A DNA stretch of 40,624 bases from Deltaproteobacteria bacterium (GCA_947491545.1 CANLJX010000012.1:1-40624), one strand, 5' to 3'; positions 15,878 through 24,733 are shown, numbered from the stretch's first letter. Made by a program: numbers and translations. Notes: generated by a model not told the origin, from the sequence alone.

Positions 15878-17019
15878 AAGCGTTCCCCTACTACGCAGAG
15901 CACGAAAACTTCATTGACGCGGTGACAAAGCTGGTCCAGCAGGAGCTGGTGCCGCACGTAAGCGCTTGGGAGAAAGCGGAGCACTTTCCCAACGAAGTTT
16001 TTAAGACCCTGGGAGCTCAGGGTTACCTCGGGTTGCTCATCTCCGAAGAGTACGGCGGTTCTGGCGGCGACTACAAGCTCGCTGGCGCCTGGTGTGAAGC
16101 CTTCGGTGAAGTGCCGTCTGTTGGGCTCACTGTTGCCGTCAACATGCACTCGCTCGTTATTAGCCACGCTCTTGAGCGCTTCGGCACTGCTGAAGCGAAG
16201 GCGAAGTGGCTGCCAAAAGCCGTTCTCGGAGAAGCCATTGGCGCCTACGCCTTCACCGAGCCGGGAGCCGGAAGCGACCTGGCTAGAATCCGTACCGTAG
16301 CAACACGGCGCGGCTCTAACTGGGTCATCAACGGCTCAAAGACCTTCATCACCAACGGCGCGCGCGCTGACTTCATCCTCGTCCTCACGAAAACCGATCC
16401 AGCAGCAGGGTACGGCGGCTTTACGACGTTCGTCGTCGACACGAAATCAAAAGGGTTCAAGGTTTCAAAAAAGCTTCACAAGCTCGGGTGGCATGCGTCC
16501 GATACGGCAGAACTCACCTTCGAGGACGTAGAGGTGGGCGAATCGTGCGTGCTCGGCAAAATTGGCGAGGGCTGGGGCCAGGCGGCGTCAAACCTCAACT
16601 GGGAGCGGCTAATGCTCACGCTCACGTCGCTGGCTGGAGCGCGCATGTGCCTTGACTCATCACTCCTCTACGCAAGCCAGCGTGAAGCGTTTGGGAAAAA
16701 AATTGAGGCTTTCCCTACACTAGCTCGTTACCTGAGCGAGATGCGAAGAAAGATACTGCTCGGCGAAAGCCTAGCTCACCACGCGCTCGATGTGCTGTGT
16801 GCAGGCGGCGACTGCCGGGTGCTGGTGGCGATGGCGAAGCGAATGATGTGTGACGATGCGGTCTGGATTGCGGATAAGGCCATCCAGATTCACGGCGGCT
16901 ACGGCTACACCACCGAGTTCCTTCCAGAGCGCTGGTGGCGTGACTTGCGGCTAATGCCGATTGGCGGTGGCACGAGCGAGATCATGTCGAATATCGTCAT
17001 GAAGGAGCTGAGCAGGTAG
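15874..17019 (+). CDS. Acyl-CoA dehydrogenase
   Basis: This FAD enzyme introduces the alpha-beta double bond in acyl-CoA and passes electrons to ETF. The GTG start overlaps the stop of the upstream gene (GTGA), indicating translational coupling. The 381-residue protein has A-F-T-E-P-G-A-G-S-D (about 126-135), the flavin-region W-V-I-N-G-S-K-T-F-I-T-N and the signature G-G-Y-G-Y-T-T-E. At the site where short- and medium-chain enzymes have the catalytic Glu (Y-E-G-T-S), this one has G-G-G-T-S (364-368). Glu244 in N-W-E-R-L aligns with the alternative base used by isovaleryl-CoA and long-chain enzymes. The chain-length preference is not known. Confidence 0.95.
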   Translation: MKAFPYYAEHENFIDAVTKLVQQELVPHVSAWEKAEHFPNEVFKTLGAQGYLGLLISEEYGGSGGDYKLAGAWCEAFGEVPSVGLTVAVNMHSLVISHALERFGTAEAKAKWLPKAVLGEAIGAYAFTEPGAGSDLARIRTVATRRGSNWVINGSKTFITNGARADFILVLTKTDPAAGYGGFTTFVVDTKSKGFKVSKKLHKLGWHASDTAELTFEDVEVGESCVLGKIGEGWGQAASNLNWERLMLTLTSLAGARMCLDSSLLYASQREAFGKKIEAFPTLARYLSEMRRKILLGESLAHHALDVLCAGGDCRVLVAMAKRMMCDDAVWIADKAIQIHGGYGYTTEFLPERWWRDLRLMPIGGGTSEIMSNIVMKELSR

Positions 17020-18370
17020 CAGCGATCAGCGCTGCGCCACACGCCGTAGCCTCTCCCCCATCCCGCAGGGTCAAGCGAACTCCGAATGTGCGTCGCACTA
17101 TCTCTTGCAGCAGTGGCGAGCGGCACAAGGCGTTGCCGCTGCCCACAACTTCTTGCCGTCCCTTGAGAAGGCCTGCCGGGAGCGCCCCGTGGAGGTACTC
17201 AACAAGACCTCTGCTCAAAGCGGCAGTCAGGTCTCCGACCGAAAAATTATCGAAGGTGAGATTTGAGAAAGATCCGCGCATGTCGGGTGCGTACCGCTCG
17301 CCGCTCAGGCTCGGGTTCGCCCGGAGGTCAGTGTTGATCGCAGCCAGCCCACTCTCGTGCATTACGGTCTGCACCCGATCGAGCGTCACATCAGAACCAA
17401 GTCCGAGCTTCTCACCGAACTCTTTGATGGCTCGCCCCAGCGCAGCCAGGGCTCGTCCGCCTGTCAGCGAGGCCACAGTTGCAATCTGCCGTTCGTCGAC
17501 GTAGGGACGAAACTCGTACGGCTCGTTGCTGGCAGGCAGCGGCTCTGGCAGTCCCCGAACTACCACCGAGAGCTGAGCTCCAGTTCCGATTGTAAGTGCG
17601 ATCTGATCGGCAGGATCTGTGAGAGAGCCAAACAGCGCAGCTTGGCTGTCTCCGAGAGCATTCCCGACCGGGATTCCCGCCGGAACTCCCCATCGGGCTG
17701 CAACGGCCTGGCTCAGCAGGCCCACTGTTGCTCCGGAAGGAGCAAGAGACGGGAGCATATCTCTCGGCACTCCAGCTCGCCGCGCGGCAGCCTCATTCCA
17801 ATTCCTGCTGCGGAGGTCAAAAAAGCCCCAGCTTGCCGCATCTGAAGGGTCAATGACTGCCTCCTTCCGCCCTGTCGCGCGAGCGACAATCAGGTCATGA
17901 ATCGTGCCGGAAGCGTTGAAGCGCCCGAGGAGCTTGGGCTCATATTTCGCGTACCAGGCTAGCGTAACTGCTCCGAGACCGGTCTGCGCACCATTTTCGC
18001 CAGACTCCTGGCGAAGCCACTGCAGGAAGTCGTCGTCGCAGCACCGTTGGTCCTGCCACGTTACCAGGCTGGAAGTCTCATTTCGGGAGGTGCTCCAGAG
18101 CACGACCCCATGCATCTGCCCCGTTGCACCGATCCCGCCAACGCGGCTACGGCTCTCCTGCGGGAACGCACAAATGCAGCTATCGACGGCCTCGAGGATC
18201 AGGCTCACATCCTGTTCGCTCCATCCCCGCGGTAGTGCACGAATATCACTGCCGTGGGGCTGCGATGCAGTGGCGACAGACTCTCGACTCTCGACCTCAA
18301 CGATAGCAGCCGCCACTTTCGTGGTTCCAATGTCGATACCGAGCGCAAATCTCGGCGAAGCTTCTTTCAT
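16997..18370 (-). CDS. FGGY-family carbohydrate kinase, sedoheptulokinase-like
   Basis: The start at 18370 (M-K-E-A-S-P-R-F) was chosen because the phosphate-binding block G-I-D-I-G-T-T-K-V lies just after it; this gives 457 residues. The sequence strongly resembles sedoheptulokinase (SHPK/CARKL): S-E-Q-D-V-S-L-I-L, G-I-G-A-T-G-Q-M-H-G-V-V, L-V-T-W-Q-D-Q-R-C, G-T-I-H-D-L-I-V-A and D-A-A-S-W-G-F-F-D. SHPK phosphorylates sedoheptulose to sedoheptulose 7-phosphate, which enters the pentose phosphate pathway. The A-L-G-D-S-Q-A and G-S-G-N-A-L blocks complete the ATPase fold. Its 3' end overlaps the convergent acyl-CoA dehydrogenase gene by 23 bp. The exact sugar is inferred. Confidence 0.88.
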   Translation of the reverse strand: MKEASPRFALGIDIGTTKVAAAIVEVESRESVATASQPHGSDIRALPRGWSEQDVSLILEAVDSCICAFPQESRSRVGGIGATGQMHGVVLWSTSRNETSSLVTWQDQRCCDDDFLQWLRQESGENGAQTGLGAVTLAWYAKYEPKLLGRFNASGTIHDLIVARATGRKEAVIDPSDAASWGFFDLRSRNWNEAAARRAGVPRDMLPSLAPSGATVGLLSQAVAARWGVPAGIPVGNALGDSQAALFGSLTDPADQIALTIGTGAQLSVVVRGLPEPLPASNEPYEFRPYVDERQIATVASLTGGRALAALGRAIKEFGEKLGLGSDVTLDRVQTVMHESGLAAINTDLRANPSLSGERYAPDMRGSFSNLTFDNFSVGDLTAALSRGLVEYLHGALPAGLLKGRQEVVGSGNALCRSPLLQEIVRRTFGVRLTLRDGGEATACGAALIAATCSAPS

Positions 18371-18428
18371 ATGGGGCTGTATACCATGCCACGGTCCGAA
18401 ATCCCTCGCATGAATCGAGCGGGAAGCA

Positions 18429-19151
18429 CTATGAGACGTGAGCAAGGTCGAACAGCAGGATTTCCGATGCTTTGCTCGCCTCGATCTTTATCTCGCCGGC
18501 GCCAGTGTACCCCACGGCGTCTCCGGACCTAAGGGTCGAGCCATTAGAAACGACCTCGCCACGAGCCACGTGCAGCCAGGCAACTCTCTGCGCAGTCAGC
18601 TGGTGGCGAGCCGATGCCCCGGGGTTCAGCGAGCTTATGAACAGGTTGGCGTCCTGGTTAATCAGCAACGCACCATCATCCGCAACAGGGCCTGCAACTC
18701 GACACAGCCGGTTTCGGCGAAGCTCCTCAGCAAAAACTCGTTGCGCGTAGAAAGGGGGCAGCCCCTTGCGGCTCGGCTCTATCCAGATCTGCAAGAGATG
18801 TACAGGCTCCTCTGTTGAAGGGTTGAACTCACTGTGACGGATCCCGGCTCCTGCCGTCATGACCTGCACTTCACCAGGCACTATTACTTCACCATTGCCA
18901 AGACTATCTCGGTGCTGAAGAGCGCCCGAGAGGACAACGGTGATAATCTCCATGTCTCGGTGTCCGTGCATGCCGAAGCCGGACCCGGGAGCAACGATGT
19001 CATCGTTGATGACGCGCAATGAATAAAAACTCTGCCATCGGGGGTCCCAGTACTCTCCGAAAGAGAACGTGTGTCGGCTCGCAAGCCAATCGAGCTGAGT
19101 CGAGCCTCGATCTGCGCTAGCGCGAACTGCTACTTGCGTCGCTTGGTCCAT
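18429..19151 (-). CDS. Pirin family protein (YhhW-like quercetinase type)
   Basis: The ATG at 19151 gives 240 residues and has an upstream GGAGAGG ribosome-binding site; it overlaps the 3' end of meaB by 22 bp. The N-terminal cupin carries the pirin motif G-M-H-G-H-R-D-M-E-I and the second metal block I-R-H-S-E-F-N, giving the usual three His and one Glu. The start R-H-T-F-S-F-G-E-Y and L-R-V-I-N-D-D are hallmarks of YhhW-type pirins, some of which cleave quercetin in vitro. The physiological substrate is unknown. It is cytoplasmic. Confidence 0.93.
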   Translation of the reverse strand: MDQATQVAVRASADRGSTQLDWLASRHTFSFGEYWDPRWQSFYSLRVINDDIVAPGSGFGMHGHRDMEIITVVLSGALQHRDSLGNGEVIVPGEVQVMTAGAGIRHSEFNPSTEEPVHLLQIWIEPSRKGLPPFYAQRVFAEELRRNRLCRVAGPVADDGALLINQDANLFISSLNPGASARHQLTAQRVAWLHVARGEVVSNGSTLRSGDAVGYTGAGEIKIEASKASEILLFDLAHVS

Positions 19152-20086
19152 GCTACTAGGGCCTCTCCTGCCTCGAGGGGGGTTTTTCGTCTCGCTACGC
19201 ACTCTTCCGCGAGTGCATGCACCTGCTGCTCAGAGCCGCGCAGCGCGGATTGAGCTATCCACTCAGTTGCAAGGGCAGCGATCGTCTGAGACACAACCTG
19301 AAGCCGGCGGCTCTTCCCTTGGGATGAAGAGTCGAGCCATTCAAGATGCTTTCGCGAAGCGTCTACCACCGCCGCTGTCCCCTCACCTGTCGTTGCCACG
19401 GTCTTGAGCACCGGTGCCTGCCAGTGGCCTGCCGTTCCCTCAACCAAAGACAGCAACGTGAGCAGATCTTTTTCAAGCGCAAGCGCTCCATCGCGATCAG
19501 CCTTATTGATAACGAAGGCATCCGCTATCTCCATAAGGCCAGCCTTGATAATCTGGACGCTGTCTCCCATGCCGGGAACAAGCACTACGATGCAGGTGTC
19601 GGCAGTTCTAACGATATCGACTTCAGCTTGCCCAACACCAACCGTCTCTACGATTACCACGTCGAAACCAGCGCAATCGAGAACGTGGACGCTCTCAAGA
19701 GTCGCCTTAGCCAGGCCGCCTAGGGAGCCTCTGGTTGCCATACTGCGAATGAAGATGCTTGGATCCTCGGCGGAGAGGTTCATGCGGATACGGTCACCGA
19801 GGATTGCGCCACCAGTAAACGGGCTTGAAGGATCCACTGCCAGGATTGCAACGGAGAGCCCCCTCTTTCGGTACTCTCTCGCCATCTGGTCAACGAGTGT
19901 GGACTTGCCCGCGCCTGGGGAGCCGGTAACGCCAACGACCTGGGCCCGGCCTGTTGGCCTACGCAGACCTGCAGCTAGCGTCCTAGCCTGCGGGTGCCCA
20001 GATTCAACTCGTGTGATGAGTCGGGCGACGGCGCGGAAATCGCGCGCCAGCGTGCCGGAGAGCAGCTCATCGTCAGTAAACTTCAT
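19130..20086 (-). CDS. meaB: MeaB/ArgK-family GTPase (methylmalonyl-CoA mutase chaperone)
   Basis: MeaB proteins protect or reload B12-dependent acyl-CoA mutases. The 318-residue protein has Walker A G-V-T-G-S-P-G-A-G-K-S-T, the switch block A-V-D-P-S-S-P-F-T-G-G, the metal-site block V-E-T-V-G-V-G-Q and the guanine-specificity block N-K-A-D, all in family order. The mutase itself is not in the window. It follows flgE by 27 bp with no visible terminator and overlaps the pirin gene, so it may be transcribed with the flagellar genes. Its presence suggests propionate or branched-chain metabolism, which fits the acyl-CoA dehydrogenase nearby. Confidence 0.94.
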   Translation of the reverse strand: MKFTDDELLSGTLARDFRAVARLITRVESGHPQARTLAAGLRRPTGRAQVVGVTGSPGAGKSTLVDQMAREYRKRGLSVAILAVDPSSPFTGGAILGDRIRMNLSAEDPSIFIRSMATRGSLGGLAKATLESVHVLDCAGFDVVIVETVGVGQAEVDIVRTADTCIVVLVPGMGDSVQIIKAGLMEIADAFVINKADRDGALALEKDLLTLLSLVEGTAGHWQAPVLKTVATTGEGTAAVVDASRKHLEWLDSSSQGKSRRLQVVSQTIAALATEWIAQSALRGSEQQVHALAEECVARRKTPLEAGEALVAWTKRRK

Positions 20087-20113
20087 GTCCGGATGGTACT
20101 GCTCTCCCCGCTA

Positions 20114-21400
20114 TTACGCCAACTGGATAATTTCGTTGAGGAGCTGGTTAATCGTCGTGATGATACGCGAGCTAGCCTGGAATCCGCGCTGAAGCGTAAT
20201 AATCTTAACGAACTCAGACGCGATATCTACTGTGGAGAGCTCAACGACGCCGGACTGGAGGGAGCCGAAGTTTCCGCTCTCAGCTCGGCCGTACACCGGC
20301 TCGCCCGACGCGGTCGACAGCGAGAGCAAGTTTCCTCCAAGGCGGGTCAATCCCTCAGGGTTTGAGAAAGTTGCCATTGCGAGAGTGCCGATTACTGCAT
20401 TTTGGCCGTTGGTCAGCAGCGCTGACACCTCTCCGCCTGACGACACCGCGAGTGTCGTAACCGCGCCGATACCCTTTCCGTCCTGGGTGATCGACAGGAT
20501 GTTCGATTGAGCGGAGTACTGTGTCATTGGCGAGAACGTAAAGCCGATTTCTCCAGCCTCCGACTCGTTATTCCAAGCGATGTTGGTCGCAAAGTCCGGC
20601 GTGCCCTGCACTGGAGCCGGGTTGCGCTGGCCGTTGCCGCCGAAGGCGAGAACCTTCTCACCCACGAGACGGGGATAGCCGGTCAGCGTGCCCGTGGTAT
20701 CCACTTCTTCGTTATTCACGTAGGCACGGAGCGTATATTCGTTGATATCGGTGTGGTAGAAGAAAAGGCTTACGGTGTGCTTCTCTCCGAGGGAATCGAA
20801 CACATCCACTACAGAGGAGTATGCAGCGAAGGCATTGAGGTCCGAGTATGTCACAGTCGGCGGAACCACGACTCCAGGCACCGGGATGTTCGCAGTATCC
20901 ACAAGGGTCGTAGACGCATCGAGGTTGCCCGCGATTGCGACCTCGGTGCTCTCAATCGAGCCCTGATCGATCGTGTTAAGGTTGATCGGCTCCAGCGCTC
21001 CGCTTCCGTTTGCTGGGAAGCCGAGCACCGCTAGTCCGTTCTGACTTACGATAAAGCCAGCCGAATCCACCTTGAAGTTTCCGGCTCGGGTGAAGAAGCG
21101 CTCGTCGTCGCGGGCTACCACGAAGTATCCGTTTCCAGAGATACCGAGGTCGAGGGGGCGGCCAGTGAACTCTAGAGTGCCCTGCTCGAAAAGCGTCGAA
21201 ACCGACGATATCGAGGAGCCTGAGCCGAACTGGCGTCCGACGACTCCGGTTCCAGCAAGCAGGTCCTGAAATTCCGCTCGAGTCGTTTTGTAGCCGATGG
21301 TGTTAGCGTTCGAAATGTTGTCGCCGGCGACCGCGATTGCCGAGCCGTGACTCGAGATGCCTGCGCGACCTGCGAAGAGTCCGTTGATGATGCTTGCCAC
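20114..21400 (-). CDS. flgE: Flagellar hook protein FlgE
   Basis: FlgE polymerizes outside the cell to form the universal joint between rod and filament. The GTG start at 21400 follows a GGAAGGAA ribosome-binding site. The 428-residue protein has the rod/hook N-terminal signature (A-G-D-N-I-S-N-A-N-T-I-G-Y-K), the middle hook domains, and the C-terminal S-E-F-V-K-I-I-T-L-Q-R-G-F-Q-A-S-S-R motif. It has no signal peptide because it is exported by the flagellar type III apparatus. Length is typical. It follows flgD in the hook operon. Confidence 0.96.
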   Translation of the reverse strand: MASIINGLFAGRAGISSHGSAIAVAGDNISNANTIGYKTTRAEFQDLLAGTGVVGRQFGSGSSISSVSTLFEQGTLEFTGRPLDLGISGNGYFVVARDDERFFTRAGNFKVDSAGFIVSQNGLAVLGFPANGSGALEPINLNTIDQGSIESTEVAIAGNLDASTTLVDTANIPVPGVVVPPTVTYSDLNAFAAYSSVVDVFDSLGEKHTVSLFFYHTDINEYTLRAYVNNEEVDTTGTLTGYPRLVGEKVLAFGGNGQRNPAPVQGTPDFATNIAWNNESEAGEIGFTFSPMTQYSAQSNILSITQDGKGIGAVTTLAVSSGGEVSALLTNGQNAVIGTLAMATFSNPEGLTRLGGNLLSLSTASGEPVYGRAESGNFGSLQSGVVELSTVDIASEFVKIITLQRGFQASSRIITTINQLLNEIIQLA

Positions 21401-21582
21401 GTGTTCCTTCCATTTCTAAAACGGAGCGCAGCCTGCCGCTTTATGCGTTTGGCTGAGCTCGGTTAACCTGCGCCGAACAACCTTCTCTTGCTTTTCTTCC
21501 TTGAGGAACTGCGCGGCAGAACGGTCCCTGTCCTGCATCAAGCGTCACAGCGTGAAGGCTCCCCCCTTGCGCCAAGCTCAGG

Positions 21583-22236
21583 CTAGGCTGAAGGGATTGA
21601 GACCTCCTTAATTTCACCAACCGAAATCTCTCTCCCATTTACAATCAAGCGTGGGTCGGGGCCTGGGATGAACCCTGACACAATTCCTGCCGCCGCAACG
21701 GGCACACTAAACTCCCCGGCACCGTAGCGGCTGGAAGCCTTAACCTGAACTCGGTACTGCCCATCTGGAACTGCTATGCCATCGAGGCTAACGAGCTGCT
21801 TGCCCTTTGTGAGCTGGTCAACCACCGTCTGGCCAAGCACGGCCCCCTTTGAATCGAGGAGCTGGACCCTGATATTTTTTGCATCCTGGCTTAGGTCGAT
21901 CTGCACCTGGCCGCCATTGCGCGATTTCACCTGCACATCTTCGGAAGCTAGCACTACCTTGTTTCCGAGGTACCCGGTCATCGACGACATGTTTTGAGAC
22001 TGCTTGCTGAGCTGAGCGTCGATCGATACGAGCTTCTCTACCTGCGTAAACTGCGCAAGCTGCACCGCGAACTCTTTGCTGTCCATTGGAGCCTCCGGGT
22101 CTTGGTACTTAAGCTGCGTAACGAGCAGCTGAAGGAACTCGTCGCGACCGACATTGTCTTGCTTCTTCACCTGTGTGCCGGTCGTGCCGCTCATATTAGC
22201 GGCTTGTCCTGCACCTAAGTATCCAACGCTCGGCAT
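21583..22236 (-). CDS. flgD: Flagellar hook capping protein FlgD
   Basis: FlgD is the scaffold at the growing hook tip. The 217-residue protein has the conserved N-terminal block F-L-Q-L-L-V-T-Q-L-K-Y-Q-D-P and D-S-K-E-F-A-V-Q-L-A-Q-F-T-Q-V-E. A FlgD Ig-like/tudor C-terminal region follows (G-Q-Y-R-V-Q-V-K-A). It sits between fliK (18 bp away) and flgE, the classic hook operon order. The 182 bp between flgD and flgE carries no convincing gene or terminator. Confidence 0.95.
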   Translation of the reverse strand: MPSVGYLGAGQAANMSGTTGTQVKKQDNVGRDEFLQLLVTQLKYQDPEAPMDSKEFAVQLAQFTQVEKLVSIDAQLSKQSQNMSSMTGYLGNKVVLASEDVQVKSRNGGQVQIDLSQDAKNIRVQLLDSKGAVLGQTVVDQLTKGKQLVSLDGIAVPDGQYRVQVKASSRYGAGEFSVPVAAAGIVSGFIPGPDPRLIVNGREISVGEIKEVSIPSA

Positions 22237-22254
22237 GTCTCTAGCCCTTCTCGT

Positions 22255-23982
22255 TTAAGCGACCCAGTGATCCGAATCGGCTAAATCAGCCGACTTCGTC
22301 CCAACAGCGTCATGTTTTGCAAGTTCGTTGCCAATCGTGTTTTCAGCAACTTGGCGGCCGTCGTTCGGCATGTTGTTCCGCTCCTCCTGGAAACTCTTGC
22401 CGTTGTTGAGCTCCCGGCCAAAGTCCGAGAGCTCCTGGCCAGTCTCGGAAGAGACAGTGACCGTAACCGAGTCAACATTGAGCCCAAGCTTGCGCAGGGC
22501 GCTCTGTAGCTCGTGGGAATGTTCCCGAAGGGCTGCCAGGACCTGCTGGTTCTCAGGAGTAATGCGGGCATGCAGTGTCCCCTCGCGAAGCGAAACATCT
22601 ACTTTGACCCGCCCCAGCTGCACTGGGTCAAGCCTAAGGGAGATCGTCTTGCCATCCCGGCTTCTAGCTGCCTCCTTGAGAGTGCTTTCGACCCGATCCA
22701 GCATGCGGCGAAGCTGAGGTCGGGTGAGCTGCTTAGCACTCCGATCGCCGGTGTCGGTGGAGGCCGTCTTTGCCTCGGCAACGGTTCCTACTACAGAGAC
22801 CTGCGACGATGACTGTCGCTGCTTCGAGTCAAGACCGTCCGCTCTCTGCAACCGCAGGGTCTCGAAGGCCTGCCGCAGCAAAGTCATCTGAAATGCTGCG
22901 TCGAAATTCGCCGAGGCTGCTCGTGGGCTCTCGGGAGACATCCCGCTTCCCGTAGAGTCGGATTCGACTTTAATCGCCTGAACAAGCTTCGATACGGACT
23001 CACGTTGCCGCTGCAGGCGCTGCTCAAGAGCCGGCCGGCCCTCACCTGGCATGGCCTTAAGATCTCGCTCCTCAGATCGCGCCACTTCTTGCCCGGCCTT
23101 AGACTGCGCCATCTGAGCTGCACCGGCATTTTCGGTATTTTCTGCACTTTCTTTGGCATTTTTTGCGTTATTTGACTTGGCCTGACGGACCTGCACATCG
23201 TCGGCGTTGAGCATCACCTCAGAAGAGCTAGTGAAGTCTCCTTCGGCGTCTAATCCATCCTCGCTCTCGTCGTTCGAAGAGTCCTCGTGCCTGTCAACAA
23301 CCGCTGCTTTCTGGATTACAGCTACAACCTCGGCGTCTTGATGCTCAAGCTGCTGCTGGTCAAGAGCGCCCGAATCAGAGAGCTGTTTTAGCACTACCTG
23401 GCTCTCTGCTTCCTCAACCGCGATCACCTCGGCATTCGAATCCGACTGTCTAGCGCCCGCCGCGAGGTCAGAGTCCTCTTCCCCCTCTGAAATGAGGGCT
23501 GGACCGAGGTCAAGCGCTGCCGTGACCTCCCTCTCCGCGGAACCTTCGTCCTGCTGAACTCCGTCTCCTGTCGTGGCGCTAGAATCCGCCTGATTTCTAT
23601 CTGCCGTTTGCACGGCGCCATCGTCCCGCGAGTCTAGGACGAGGCGGGGGCCACTGTCAGAGGCGTTGCCATCGTCAACCGTTACATCAAGGGCCTGCTC
23701 CTCGAAATCTTGCTGGCTTTCCTGGCTTTGGTCGCCAGCATCCCGATCTTGGACCCCCTGTTTAGCCTGCTGTACCAGCGGAATAGCCTGCGCCAGCGCC
23801 ATTCCGAGCGCCATCACCTCATCATGGGCCGCGGCGATTGGCCCCTGAACTTGGTCTAAAAGGCGCGAGAACTCGAGCGCAAGCTCGCTCTCTCCCTGAT
23901 TTTCCTGATTTTCCCCCTCTTTTCCGGGGGCCTGAAGGCGCAAGGCACGAGAAGCCTCCTCAAGGTGCAGGCGTCGAAGCAT
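22255..23982 (-). CDS. fliK: Flagellar hook-length control protein FliK
   Basis: FliK measures hook length and switches export specificity. The 575-residue protein has a long acidic, Gln/Glu/Asp/Ala-rich central region and a conserved C-terminal domain. The latter carries the family blocks S-L-R-L-D-P-V-Q-L-G-R-V-K-V-D and L-R-E-H-S-H-E-L-Q-S-A-L-R near residues 450-510. There is little sequence conservation elsewhere, as is usual for FliK. An Asn/Ala/Lys-rich patch around residues 275-295 is encoded by A-rich DNA. It is the first gene of the hook operon, downstream of a sigma-54-type promoter. Confidence 0.9.
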   Translation of the reverse strand: MLRRLHLEEASRALRLQAPGKEGENQENQGESELALEFSRLLDQVQGPIAAAHDEVMALGMALAQAIPLVQQAKQGVQDRDAGDQSQESQQDFEEQALDVTVDDGNASDSGPRLVLDSRDDGAVQTADRNQADSSATTGDGVQQDEGSAEREVTAALDLGPALISEGEEDSDLAAGARQSDSNAEVIAVEEAESQVVLKQLSDSGALDQQQLEHQDAEVVAVIQKAAVVDRHEDSSNDESEDGLDAEGDFTSSSEVMLNADDVQVRQAKSNNAKNAKESAENTENAGAAQMAQSKAGQEVARSEERDLKAMPGEGRPALEQRLQRQRESVSKLVQAIKVESDSTGSGMSPESPRAASANFDAAFQMTLLRQAFETLRLQRADGLDSKQRQSSSQVSVVGTVAEAKTASTDTGDRSAKQLTRPQLRRMLDRVESTLKEAARSRDGKTISLRLDPVQLGRVKVDVSLREGTLHARITPENQQVLAALREHSHELQSALRKLGLNVDSVTVTVSSETGQELSDFGRELNNGKSFQEERNNMPNDGRQVAENTIGNELAKHDAVGTKSADLADSDHWVA

Positions 23983-24070
23983 AAAGATCTCTCTCTAGTT
24001 CGGGGGCGGCTTAACCTTAAGCCCGGGGTTGCGTCCTGCACCATCCCACCAGTATGTTTGTTTGCTTTGT

Positions 24071-24088
24071 AAGCAAAGAGGCTGCCAA
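24071..24088 (-). promoter_or_regulatory. Sigma-54 (RpoN) promoter for the fliK-flgD-flgE operon
   Basis: On the minus strand the site reads TTGGCAGCCTCTTTGCTT. The GG of the -24 element and the GC of the -12 element are separated by exactly 10 bases, the spacing sigma-54 requires. It matches TTGGCA-N6-TTGCT. It lies about 90 bp upstream of fliK, leaving a leader of roughly 80 nt. Flagellar hook genes are under RpoN control in many bacteria. Confidence 0.75.
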
Positions 24089-24227
24089 CCACGCCGCTGA
24101 TAGGTGTCGAGTGGTTAGGCGCGCTCGGCTCGGCACAATGTGCCGCGCGAGGCAATCATTTCCAATTCGGCAGCACTGCAACACGCAGCGAGGTCCGGAT
24201 TTTTAGGGCGTCCTGTCAGGAAACAAC

Positions 24228-24719
24228 TTGAGCAACTACTCCTTAATTGCGATCTGGGTAGCTTCGCTGTGCCTTATCACTGTCGGCCTAGCGGGAACCG
24301 TCTTCCCGGCTCTTCCCGGCTCTCCGCTGATCTTTGCCGGAGTGTTTCTCATCGCGTGGTGGCAAGACTTCCAAACGATTAGCTGGGTCCCGCTGTTGGT
24401 GTTGGGTCTCCTTAGCGTTGTATCCATGACTGTCGATATCATCTCTTCAGCTCTTGGAGCAAAGCGAGCCGGTGCAAGCAGCTATGCGATCTGGGGCTCA
24501 TTCCTCGGCTCGATCGTTGGCATTTTCTTCGGCCTCCCTGGGCTGCTCATCGGTCCATTCCTTGGCGCCTTCGCCGGGGAGATGATTGCGCAGAAAAACA
24601 TGCCCAGAGCAGCCCACGTAGGCTTCGCCACCTGGCTCGGCATGCTCGTCGGCACTGTTATCAAGGTCGGGATCGCAGCTTCGATGCTCGGGGTCTTTGT
24701 GTTCGCCCTGCTCTGGTAG
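24228..24719 (+). CDS. DUF456 family membrane protein
   Basis: The protein has 163 residues starting at a TTG, with AGGA about 7 bases upstream; no ATG in frame gives the conserved N-terminus. It is very hydrophobic, with about four to five membrane segments. It carries the glycine-rich DUF456 pattern: F-P-A-L-P-G-S-P-L-I-F-A-G, D-I-I-S-S-A-L-G-A-K-R-A-G-A-S and G-L-P-G-L-L-I-G-P-F-L-G-A-F-A-G-E. DUF456 proteins are of unknown function. It converges with the DUF1521-like gene, and an inverted repeat GGTAGC/GCTACC lies over the junction (about 24715-24740). Confidence 0.9.
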   Translation: MSNYSLIAIWVASLCLITVGLAGTVFPALPGSPLIFAGVFLIAWWQDFQTISWVPLLVLGLLSVVSMTVDIISSALGAKRAGASSYAIWGSFLGSIVGIFFGLPGLLIGPFLGAFAGEMIAQKNMPRAAHVGFATWLGMLVGTVIKVGIAASMLGVFVFALLW

Positions 24720-24733
24720 CCTTCCAGCCCAGC

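Noticed and set aside
20507-21034. Plus-strand open frame of 175 codons
   Set aside because: It lies antisense to flgE, whose protein is clearly recognisable.
21441-21638. Small minus-strand gene between flgE and flgD
   Set aside because: It overlaps the flgD 3' end in another frame and has no protein-like character.
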